Origin: Takakia lepidozioides | Lineage: Eukaryota > Streptophyta > Takakiopsida > Takakiales > Takakiaceae | Assembly: GCA_030704615.1 (NCBI GenBank) | Contig: CM060733.1 | Coordinates: forward strand, 52,204,001 to 52,268,000 | DNA length: 64,000 nt | Reading direction: 5' to 3' | Notes under the pieces: model-generated | The model's input: only the letters and a program-made list of their open reading frames with translations | What the model was told of the DNA's origin: nothing | The model's database searches: none | Part shown: positions 8,581 through 18,955 of the stretch, in pieces | How positions within the stretch are numbered: position 1 is the stretch's first letter | Layout of the letters: each line of letters starts with the position of its first letter | Made by a program: the position numbers and the translations under genes

Positions 8581-11500
8581 ATGGCGGGTTTCAGCTCTGT
8601 CATTTCACAACGAGTGTTTCAAAATACTGTTTTTGGAGAAGGGTGGAGTGTGCAGTCTGGCGCAGAGCTGACAGATCGGAAAAACGTGATCTGGAGAGCT
8701 GATAATACGGTTTGTGTTGAGGGCAGAAAAACTTACCGTCGTCTAAATTGGAGGCGGACTGGTTTGGGAGGAGTTTTCTTCGGGGGCAAGAGCGATAATC
8801 CGCTGAGTGGAACAGCCATAGCCTTGCCCAGGAAGCATTGCCACAAGGAGGTTTGTATGGTTATGGAGACAGTCAAGGATATGAGAGAAACTGATGGTGC
8901 CGTTTTGGAAGACGTCGCACACCTTACGGATTGGCTACCTGATCTTCCGGTTAGTCTCTCATCGTCCAGGGGAACTGATACTCTCTGATTTTAAACTGAT
9001 GTTCAGTGCTTTTACAAGTTTGTCAATTTCAGATGGTTGGAAACGAGACCCTTTACTGCATATATGAAAGGGATCAAGACAATTGGTTGGTCTGGCGTTC
9101 TCGTTGAAATTGAGTCTCGAGCACTTGAGTAAAGTGAAATTGCATCAGTCTTTGACATTGCGGCTCTTCTTTGACTTCTTGTAGTGTTTTGTGTCCGTTT
9201 TGGATGAAGTTCACTTTATTTCCTTGGCTCCGATCCATGATTGATATGTGTGGGATCCCTACCTCTTTGTGTGCAGACTTATCCAAATCCCTTGAAGCAC
9301 AATCCTGCCTATGCAGCTGTTAAGTGAGTACATTTCTGGGACATTTTGTGCGCCAATACCTGACGTCTATATTTGCTTAACTCGAAATGTTATGTTAGTA
9401 TTCTAGGTTGGATGGGAATCAGTAATGATCATGATGGGTGAATGAGTCCAACTGATTGGAATGACGTGGTCTTTCCACTTGTTTTTTCGCACACACGAAT
9501 AATCCTGCAACCAAATCGTGTCTAGCAGCATAGAATCTAGCTAATTATTGCCATAACTATGGCACCTTGGCTGACAGCCTGATTGTGGTGGTTTTAAGCT
9601 AAGGCAATGGTGGGTGGATGCAGGCAATATTTTGTGGAGAGTGATGATGTTGTTGCCAAGGATGTAAGTCTGGCTGTTAGAGTTTTCATTTCCTTTCAGG
9701 CGGTCATTTGGCCGGAAGATTTCCAGCAATGGTTGCTCAAATGATCCATGTCAATTTGCTTAGCCATCACTGGAGTCAGAGGCTTGGATCTCATGACTAC
9801 CGTACCTCTTTGTGTTGATCAAATTGGATACAATGTTGGGTTGGTGGGAAGACTAAAATCTGCTGATGGAACAACAGTAATACGTGGGTGAAGGTTAGGA
9901 TGTATTTGAGTCATTCAGTGGACTTGACTATACTCATTTCTTCTCCTATGTGATTACAGGTGGTGGTGAAAATGACTCCGATCCGGGAAGGTGTTCATTT
10001 TCGCCGGGCTGGACCACGACAGAAGGTTTCCTTTTCTCTCTCTCTCTCTCTTTAAAGTGTTCCGCGGGGTCAATGGCCACAAGGCTACGGCAAACAACGT
10101 CTTATGAGTACAATCTTTAAAGTGTTCCGCCCATTCTGGGCACAGGGTCTATGGCCACAAGGCTACGCCAAACAATGTCTTATGAGTACATTCTCTCTCA
10201 CTGCAGAGGGGTCAACTCTGAGGTTAAGAAAACCATGCTTTGTCGCGTTATTAGACCTGCCTTGGAGTACGGATCTGCCATATGGGTTGATAACTCCAAC
10301 CAGGCTAAGTCTAGAATCCATTCAAGTGGGGGTGCTTAAGGAGTGCATGTCAGCATGCTCCAAAACAGCCAATGTGGCTGTTCGGGGTGAGTTTGGCATT
10401 CCGTTTTTAAGCTCCCGACGAGATGAATTCAAGGTCAGATGGTGGGGTCAGCTGCAACATATGCCCAACACCAGATAAATTAAGTTAATCGACTCTATAT
10501 CTTGGAAACAGGACCGCCCTGTCAAACAGGCTAAGTTCTGGCAGAAGAGAGTAGAAGAGATCCTCAAGGACCTGGACCTGGATCCGCACGTCTTGGCCCT
10601 GCTGGATAAATCTGACTTAGAGGCTGTAGTGTCCTCAGCCATGTCTGTTGCCATGAGATTGTCTGATGAAAATGAAGTTAGGCAGAAAACTTCCCTGAAC
10701 TTGTTTCCAGTCTGTGACATGGGGGAGGACATCTTGGATGACCTCAAGGGTCTACCCACTCTCGGCACTAGACTGAAATTTAAACTCATGGCAGGAAGCC
10801 TACCTTTGAACAGCAAACAGAAGCAGAGAGGAAAGGGAGAGTGCAATTGCCCGTTGTGTGGGCAATCTGAAGACAGTATTCATTTTCTGATACACTGTCC
10901 GGGGTTCTCTCACCAAAGAGACGCTCTCTTCAAATCTATTAAGGGAATTGTGCCTGTACCCCTGTTTACCAACTTTGAAAATCTCGAAGCTGAGCCAAAA
11001 GCCCAGGCCCTCCTGAGGCCTAGTTTTTGGGCAAATCACACACAGCAGATTGATGCTTGTGTGAAGGGATTTCTAGAGGATATCTGGAAAACCCGGATTA
11101 ATCCTATATATGGAGGTAAGTCTTACTACCAACGTCAGCCCCTGACAGAGGTAGGTTCTGTCCCTTTTGTTCCCGCTCAAACTGGGCCCGGGGTCAATGG
11201 CCACAAGGCTACGGCAAACAACGTCTTATGAGTACAATCTCTCTCACGAAGTTAGGCACAAAACGTCTTTGAACTTGTTAAGGATGATCTGAAGGGCCTA
11301 CCTACCCTCGGCACTAGACTGAAATTTAATCTCGGGGCTGGTAGTCTACCTTTGAACAATAAACAGATGCAGAGAGGAAAGGGAGATTGTCGATGCCTGA
11401 TGTGCGGGCGGCCTGAAATATCCATTTTCTGATACACTGTCCGGGGTATTCCCATCAGAGAGTGACCCACTTCAGGACCATCAAGAACATAGTCGGTGCA

Positions 11501-14500
11501 CCTCTGTTCACCAATTTTCAAATCTGCAGGCTGAGCCTGAAGCCCTGGCCTTGTTGAGATCTAATTGCTGGGCAGCTCACACAAAGCAGATTGATGCTTG
11601 TGCGAAGGGATTTCTATAGGAAATGTGGAAAGCCAGAATCAATTGTCTATACCAACGTAACTCCCCCCTACTGAAGGGAACCCCTCACAAAGATGGTGTC
11701 CATTTCCTCTTGTTCACCCAAACTGCGGTGGGTCTATGGCCACAGGCTACCGCAAACAACCTCTCATGAGGGCAGTCCCTCCCTTTCTCTGATGTGCTAG
11801 CTCTGTCAGTGAAACAGTGGAACTCTCCTCACATGAAAGTTCACTAGGAGGATTGTACATGTCAAATGTGGTAGTCACTGGATTAGTGAGGGGTCTATTA
11901 ACTGGGAGGTGTGGAGGAGATTAGGTGCTGCTGAGGCATGTTTAAGATTACCCTGTACTGGCATCGCATGTCCTGCAATGTAGTTACAGAACCGTCTTTC
12001 ACTGTGTCAGTGTACATCCTCCAACTCTAGTTATTCATTCACAATCAAATTCAACATTAGATAAATGTGACTCTTTCCAGAAAATCAATGTGCTGAGGGT
12101 ACTTTACCAACCAGACATATCTCTAATGGTCTTATTTGGGATGATGGATTTACAGGTTTACTTCCAGTCAGAAGAAGTGAGGGCATGCATCGTGACGTGT
12201 GGGGGCTTGTGCCCAGGGTTGAACACAGTGATCCGAGAAATTGTGTGTGGACTCTGGACTCAGTACGGTGTGCGCAGCATCCTTGGTATTGCTGTATGTG
12301 CATTTTCTCTACCTTGAGTCTCCTTCTTAATGGATGAAAGTGGTTATGAGAAGTATGTTCCCAACAATTTTGGCAAATGGAACTGAAGTTCTGCAGTTGA
12401 GACATGTTTTTCAAAGACGCATTGGGGCCAAATGTCCCTTTCTAGAAAATCTGCAAAAAGTGCATACACGTTATGCTAGAGGAGTGGGGTATGTTGGTGT
12501 GATTGCAGGGAGGCTACAGGGGTTTTTATGCACGCAACACAAAAGACTTGAACCCCAAAATAGTCAACGATATTCACAAGCGGGGAGGCACTGTTCTTGG
12601 GACCTCACGGGGTGGCCACGAGTGTACGAAGATTGTTGATGCCATTGAAGATCGGGGTATCAATCAGGTATGAACTTAAGATAATTTTCCCTTAAATTCT
12701 GATCAGGCTAGCAAGAATTTAGCACTGACTGACCATCTGTTGAAGTAGGAAGGATGGTTCTGTGTAGGTCAGGTCTTCATCACAGAAGGATTTATTAGTT
12801 CTTGTTCCAATGGATCTCTTTTTTTCCCCTGAAAATGGTCTCCTTAATCCTTTCATCAGTTATCTTTTGGAGTTTAATTGGCACATGCATGTATACAAAC
12901 CTACATATTAGTTCTGCCACAATTTTGAAGAGAGATGAGAGACATGCATACAGATGTAGAGATAGTAGCTTACTAGGTCAAGTTAGAAGTGAGAGTGTAC
13001 TGCTGCTACTGTGCTGGTAATTGGGAAGCATATAAGGGGCACCCATGGGCTATCCGGTTATGTGACCATCAGATTGTCTACCACCATACCTTCTGTTCAT
13101 TTTATCTAAAGAAACAAAGTGTAGTACAATCAGACAGATGGTTGATGCGCTCTGTGTTTGTGAAGGTCTATATCATAGGTGGTGATGGCACTCAAAAGGG
13201 AGCCAATGCCATTCATCAGGCATGCACTCCGACACCTCTTTCCTGAGGTTTCCTGAGGTTTTTTTACTTAGGAACCGTGTCTGCACTTGTAATGTGCATC
13301 ATACTTCTTTGTAACCAGTCTGATTCCTGTGTTCAATGCTTGTTGAGGCTACCTATCCCCAAGTTACATGGGAGATGGGAATTTTCTAGCAACTGTTGGT
13401 GCCTCCAAATTGACATGGCAGGCCGGTTGGTGTTCAGAGTTCAATTAGGGCTAGTCTTAGCCAATGGAAGGTGTCTGACACCCTGCTTTTCAACCCTGCC
13501 AAGGTGGGACTGTTCCTGAGTATGAACATGAGCATCCTCCCTACTTGCTCTAATCCAAGGACTGTCCAAACTAATATTGGTTGTTACATTGTTAAACTGC
13601 AGGAGATTAGAAGGAGGGGCTTGAAGGTGACGGTTGCAGGCATTCCCAAAACAATTGATAATGACATTGATGTACGTATGCTGCACAGAACCAAAACATG
13701 TACAAACACGGAGGCCATGTAGAAATAGTAGGGCATAATATTAAAGCTGTCAATCTGGCAGGCCCACCAGAGCTAATGAGATGAGGTATTTACTGTCAAA
13801 GCAATTGAGTCAACATCTTTAGGAAGGTTTAATGGATGGTACTCAGCAGGATCTCCATAAGTTAAGGAAGGTGCAGGGATTTCTGCAGGTGACCAGGTGA
13901 CATCTTGGCACAGGCCAAGGCTCATCATGGGAACATGAGACATAATTGTAATGTCTTTTACAAGCTCACAAACTGAGTGGGTTGACTGCAACTGCTTTAA
14001 ATGTTCTTGAATACATAGGTCGATAGGCCTGTTGGTGCACCCAGATTTTATGATTCTGATTGCATTGGTTAAATATCAACAAGTAGTGGATGTGGGCTGA
14101 GGGTGACAGATTATAGACAAATCATTTGGGTTTGACACAGCTGTGGAAGAAGCTCAACGCGCAATCAACGCAGCGCATGTAGAAGCTTCGAGCATTGAAA
14201 ATGGCATTGGCTTGGTTAAGCTTATGGGTCGCTATACTGGTGGGTACCTTGACTCATCCCAGAGGATATTAATGCTTAATTGAGCCAAAGTTTGTGACAA
14301 ATGTTGCCTTTAGCACTGTGATACCACATGTAACGAAAAATGACTCATGAGGTCATGCTTTCAGTGCTGGGTCTGAGTGGACATGTTCACTTGTGCAGGA
14401 TATATTGCGCTGTATGCCACACTTGCCAGTCGGGATGTGGTAGGCTTTCTCCCCCTCTCTTGTTGTTTTACACTGGAAATAAGTGCATATGGTGAAGCTG

Positions 14501-17057
14501 TCCCATCCTCACGGCCTTACAGTTAAGGGGCTTGGTGGTGGGAGCACAGGACTGCTGCTTGATACCAGAAGTGCCCTTTTACTTGGAAGGCCCAGGAGGG
14601 CTGTATGAGTTCGTGCAGAACAGACTGAGCGAGAATGGACACATGGTAATTGTGGTGGCAGAGGGTGCTGGCCAGGAGCTGATAGCTGAGACTATGGGGT
14701 CTCTAGACAAGCTCAAGGATGCTTCTGGAAACAGCCTGCTACTTGATGTTGGTCTCTGGCTCAGTAAGAATTTGAAGGTATGTCTCTCTGGAAAACTGGT
14801 TTGGTTGGAAACCTCACTAGTAATTGACCCAAATTGCCCTGATACCTCTGGTTCATGCATTCCACAACAATCAGTTTCTGCTGAGCTTGCTAAAGCTTTT
14901 GTTTGACGTATTTTGTTACTAGCATTCTGTATAGCTGCTGACTTCTTGAGGCATTACCTACCTCTGAATATTGGAGCAGTATTTGTCAAAGGAGAAGGTG
15001 GTGTGGTTGCTATGTAACATCGTTCAAGTAACCTGTATGTTTTGAAGTGTCAGAGTACGTCAATGGCATCGAGAATTGAACATAAGCTGATTTCTCAAAC
15101 AGAAAGTCGTCTCCGGTGATCTAATCTTCCCACTTCTCTCTTCCTGAGGAGCAATCACTGACTGCTGTAGGTGCTCTTGTGTTTTTCCAGGATCATTTTA
15201 AGAAGATCTACAAAGAACCTCTCAGCTTGAAATACATAGGTGGGCCAAAACCTCAGACTGGATTGTGTGCGTCCTTCAGCTGTCTAGAATGTTTATGCTA
15301 AAGTAATAAATCTCAGTACTCTTGTATCTGGATGTAGCTTGATCTTTACCTCCTTTGGTTATTGCTAGCAAACAGGAACAGAAATAGGAATGAAGATTTG
15401 ATTTTGAGAGGTTTAAAAGGCATCTTTTTCTTGCGTAGTCCAGATATCTGTCGTCATGGCCAGAAGAGTCTCTCCTGCATTGACTATAATCAGTCTCTGA
15501 GGAGAGTATGTACATTAAGGGGTTGTCAGCATACAACAATTGGCCAAGTCATTAGGGCGCATGGGCACTTTACAAGTGGCGGTGGACATAGGTTTATGTT
15601 GGATGTCACCCATTGTGGCCAACCCAACTAAAAAGGGGGGTAAATGGGTCTCTTAAGGAGTTTGTCTATTTCCATCTCACTCTCACACACACGTGTGAGA
15701 GTGAGTTTTACTACCAACGTCAGCCCCTGACAGAGGTAGGTTCTGTCCCTTTTGTTCCCGCTCAAACTGGGCGCGGGGTCAATGGCCACAAGGCTACGGC
15801 AAACAACGTCTTATGAGTACAATCTCACACACACGTTCTGTGTTGACATAGTCCACTACGACGCAAGTGCCTGACAAAGGAGGAGGATTTTGCAGATCCA
15901 ACCTACATGATTCGGGCTATCCCCAGCAATGCATCAGACAATGTCTACTGTACTTTACTGGCGCACAGTGCCATCCATGGTGCCATGGCAGGGTACTGTG
16001 GTTTTACAGTGGGCCCTGTCAATAACCGCCATTGCTACATTCCCATCAATGTCAGTTTGTCACATTCACTTCTGGGACTGTTCCCTATTGTTTGCTTTTT
16101 CCAATGATTTGTTGGAGTGATGTGAAGTGCATTGCAGTTTGTTGCAGAGTTAAGTAGCCCTTGATATGAACATATTCTACTTGAGCTTAAGTTTCTAGCC
16201 GTCAACTGTCCAGGGAGTATCTAAGATATAAAAGTTGAGGCCAGCAGTACAGTTCCTATCCTGGAACTAGACTCTTGAGGAAAAGAGAAGGTACCCCAGA
16301 ACAAACTTATAATGGTCAACCTTGACTCTCTCTGTTCATCTATGTATATTGTCAGGAAGAGGGAACTCCCCCCCCCAAGAAAACTTAATACAGCCGAGAG
16401 TTGCAGGCAGGGCTCTGCCAGTGGCTGGAGAAACACATAAACTGCAAACAACTAGAAAAGTGGTCTTAGGGCTCATCCCTCCCTTCTCTCATTGTTGCCT
16501 TCATACATGCTTTCTTGTGCAGAGAGTGACTGAGACACAGCGACATGTGAATACAAGTGACCGCATGTGGGCTCGTCTGCTGTCATCCACAAATCAACCC
16601 AACTTTTTCCACTACAACAAAGTGATTGAGCAACAGCGTAAAAAGAATGCCATAAAAAATGCTGAGGACAAGGAAAGTCAGGTTACAGCCACAAACGCGG
16701 CTCCAGGAGTCCTCCCTGCAGAAGTGACTCCACAAAATGCTCAGGTAATGGTGCACCGAGATCATTGCGTCCTGAGTTAGTTGCCACCTTCTAATCCTGC
16801 ACATTCTGAAGTTTAGCCGAATCGTGCAGTTTACTTTTTGCCACTGGTCATCATTCTAACCTGCTTGTTGATATAATGGTCTCCAGGGTGGGAATGGCAA
16901 TGGCAATGGAGGTCTTGTTGACCAGTTACAGGAGGGTGCAGCTGTGGGGATGGAAACTTCAGACAGACAAATCTTTCCAATCCGTCGTGACGAATCCTTT
17001 GCAACCAACCATGTTTTAGGGGACCCAACGGCAACCCACGACAACAGTGCTCCATGA
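8581..17057 (+). CDS. PFK: ATP-dependent 6-phosphofructokinase, 15 exons, 645 aa
   Basis: Phosphorylates fructose 6-phosphate to fructose 1,6-bisphosphate in glycolysis. Exons read from splice sites and frame: 8581-8949, 9277-9323, 9624-9663, 9960-10025, 12156-12293, 12509-12667, 13166-13219, 13603-13671, 14110-14239, 14399-14439, 14550-14777, 15191-15239, 15896-16050, 16523-16744, 16887-17057. They sum to 1938 nt with no stop. Key motifs: CGGLCPGLN at residues 189-197, GGDGT at 278-282 (Gly rather than Asp fits ATP over pyrophosphate), PKTIDND at 306-312, MGR at 353-355, EGAGQE in exon 11. The N-terminal ~110 residues could be a plastid transit region; the C-terminal ~110 residues, rich in Gly, Asn and Thr, extend beyond the usual plant enzyme. 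Intron 7 has a GC donor. Start chosen at ATG 8581; an in-frame TTG lies upstream. Confidence 0.95.
10065..10113 (+). mobile_element. 49-bp LINE insertion in PFK intron 4 with 16-bp TSD
   Basis: Only the last 49 bp of the LINE family are present, flanked by the exact repeat tctttaaagtgttccg at 10049-10064 and 10114-10129. It is an extreme 5' truncation. Confidence 0.9.
10130..10191 (+). mobile_element. Second tail-only LINE fragment in PFK intron 4
   Basis: About 60 bp match the family tail (ggtctatggccacaaggctac to cttatgagtacat) with a few changes. It sits between the 49-bp insertion and the 1.0-kb copy. Its own TSD is unclear. Confidence 0.65.
10202..11237 (+). mobile_element. 1.0-kb 5'-truncated LINE copy in PFK intron 4
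   Basis: Bounded by tctctctcac at 10192-10201 and 11238-11247. It encodes the C-terminal part of a non-LTR retrotransposon polyprotein: a segment with [11 protein letters not shown] and LSSRRDEF followed, in another frame, by 212 codons (10593-11231) with the zinc-finger motif [17 protein letters not shown]. These are the regions after the reverse transcriptase palm in several LINE clades. No reverse transcriptase or endonuclease is present, so the copy is dead. Being on the gene's sense strand, it may be tolerated because it lacks strong splice signals. Confidence 0.85.
11248..11790 (+). mobile_element. Older, diverged LINE copy in PFK intron 4
   Basis: Begins at gaagttaggcacaaaacg and follows the same order as the 1.0-kb copy to a degenerate tail near 11780 (ggtctatggccacaggctac). 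It is clearly more diverged and full of indels, so it probably predates the neighbouring copies. The intron has thus taken at least four insertions of one family. Confidence 0.75.
15695..15822 (+). mobile_element. 128-bp LINE insertion in PFK intron 12 with 14-bp TSD
   Basis: The family tail is flanked by tctcacacacacgt at 15681-15694 and 15823-15836. The first 11 bases (gtgagagtgag) are not LINE sequence but the reverse complement of the adjacent flank at about 15675-15686, a fold-back or template-switch scar at the 5' junction. Confidence 0.85.
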
Positions 17058-18829
17058 GGATCAAATTGCTTGTTGATGACAGTTGGTTGAGTCATCGTTG
17101 CATTCCACTTGAGTTGGCCAACCTTTTACCTAGAAACCATTTGATCTACATGCATGAATGTACTCCCTTTCCTCAAGCGCAGGAGGGATTGGAGAAAACT
17201 CTGTAGTTGTGTGAAGTTCTCTCAGCTGAGATGGAGGTTGTCTAGCCAAGAAAGCCTTCCAAAGACAAAGGGCAGGACTTACGTTCGCTTGATCATTCAA
17301 TTGAAACTGTTTCAGTGTGGGGGCAGTTGGCAGGGCAATCTGTAGAATATCATTTTTCTTTGTATCAAGGGGAGTAACATGGTCGAATTTTCTTAGCCAT
17401 ATTCTCTCAGCAAAATAGCTTCTAGTACTGACAGTTAGCTTGATAGACGAGAACAGTTTTTCTCCAGCTCATGGAGGGACCCCCTTTTAACCTTAGAACA
17501 TCTTGTAGTTGGCTTGCAGGGTTGGCCCTTGATTGTTCCTAAGTTGAAATGGTCATCTAGTCAGCATGTCTAATCTTTTCTGAGGAACAGCCTTTTCAGA
17601 CTCAGGAAGTAAGTATGGATACTGTCCAAGACAGACACAGATAATAAGTAGGCCGAGATACAAATGTATTTTCTGAGTTCTTACATTGGGAACTTGTTTC
17701 TTCATGGAATTTTTTGGAAAATTGGATGTTTACTCTCTCTCTTATCTTAACCGAGAAAATCCTCTCCTCTCGTCTGGCAGTGGCTAAGAGAAAGTTTTGC
17801 AAATTATGACGTCTGTTTGCATGAGTCTTTTTCCCAGTTAGGAGATACCAGGGAGGAGCAGTATCTTTTACCACGCCTGAACAGAGTATGTAGGACAAAT
17901 CTTCTACTGCATGGAAGTGGGAATGACACCCAACACTGATCAACGCTGAAAATGCAGCAATAAATCAATGTCGCTTATATTGATGAAGATTGTTGTTTCC
18001 AATAATTTCACCTAGGTAACAGGCTCTACGAGTCTTTCCGTGCATGGACTTGTTTGCACCCTCATTGGAAGGAGATCCAAACAGTCTCATCTCCCCATCT
18101 CTTGGATGTAGAGCCAAGGTGCTTAAAGTTGCATCAGCATGTGAGACGAGTACTAAAGGACACCCAAAACTGCTGTAGAAGAAGCATGTTCATGGTGACA
18201 TTCAAAGCAAAAGTGTAGTCAGAGGCCTGCAAGGTCACTAGTAGGTAGGGAGCAGTAACACATTGTTTTTCAAGAGCACCAGACTGTCAGATACCATGTT
18301 TCTGTCAATATGTGCAGCTTGTTTTAAGGGCAATGGCACCCGACCCATTTCCTTGACTGGAATTGCAGATTTTCACTGAGGGGTTTTGGAATTTAGGGAG
18401 AAGCGAAGCTGAATTCAAGCTACCGCCTAGGTAGTTCTGCAGGGTGAATTCCATAGAAAATGTTTCAGAGGGTCTTGGGTCCTTTTTTGAATACTCCGGC
18501 AAGTTCACCAATGTGCAATCTTTCTCAGTCAATCATTCAATCCGAATTCTGGGATGGATTATTGCACACATTGATGTTGTCTAAGGGAGTGCTTCAAAAA
18601 CCAGAATGCCAAGCACACCATGGCTGCAAGCTTCTAGCTTGTGTGTCAACGATCTGCTGCCAGCAACCATGGAAGCTGAATGTTGAGCAGCTGGAGTGAA
18701 GCGTTGAGTAGGAATGATGTAACACTTCGTGTGTGGGCTGCTGTAGTTTGCTGCACAAGATGCAGCAAGCGCCAGTGCATCAGCTGTGGGGGTTGATGTC
18801 AAGTGCTTTACTTGAATGTGTCGATAACC
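17058..18829. other. Downstream of PFK; no gene recognised
   Basis: Includes the PFK 3' untranslated region, whose end I cannot fix. Short frames only, no domain, repeat array or RNA gene that I can name. A short block near 18545-18600 recurs at about 19250-19300. Confidence 0.5.
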
Positions 18830-18830
18830 C

Positions 18831-18955
18831 CATTGGTGCACTTCATACATTCTGGTTGCATTGTGATTATGATATGATAAAACAAAAATCAACCAGTAGT
18901 GGATGTGGGCTGAGGGTGACGCTTCGAGCATTGAAAATGGCATTGGCTTGCCCTT
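18831..18955 (+). pseudogene. Duplicated fragment of PFK intron 8 and exon 9
   Basis: The sequence ttggtgcacttcata to gcattggcttg matches the PFK gene around 14025-14215, including the intron end (gatgtgggctgagggtgac) and the exon 9 codons for [10 protein letters not shown]. An internal block of about 90 bp of exon 9 is missing. It has no reading frame and is a local, rearranged duplicate. Confidence 0.75.
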
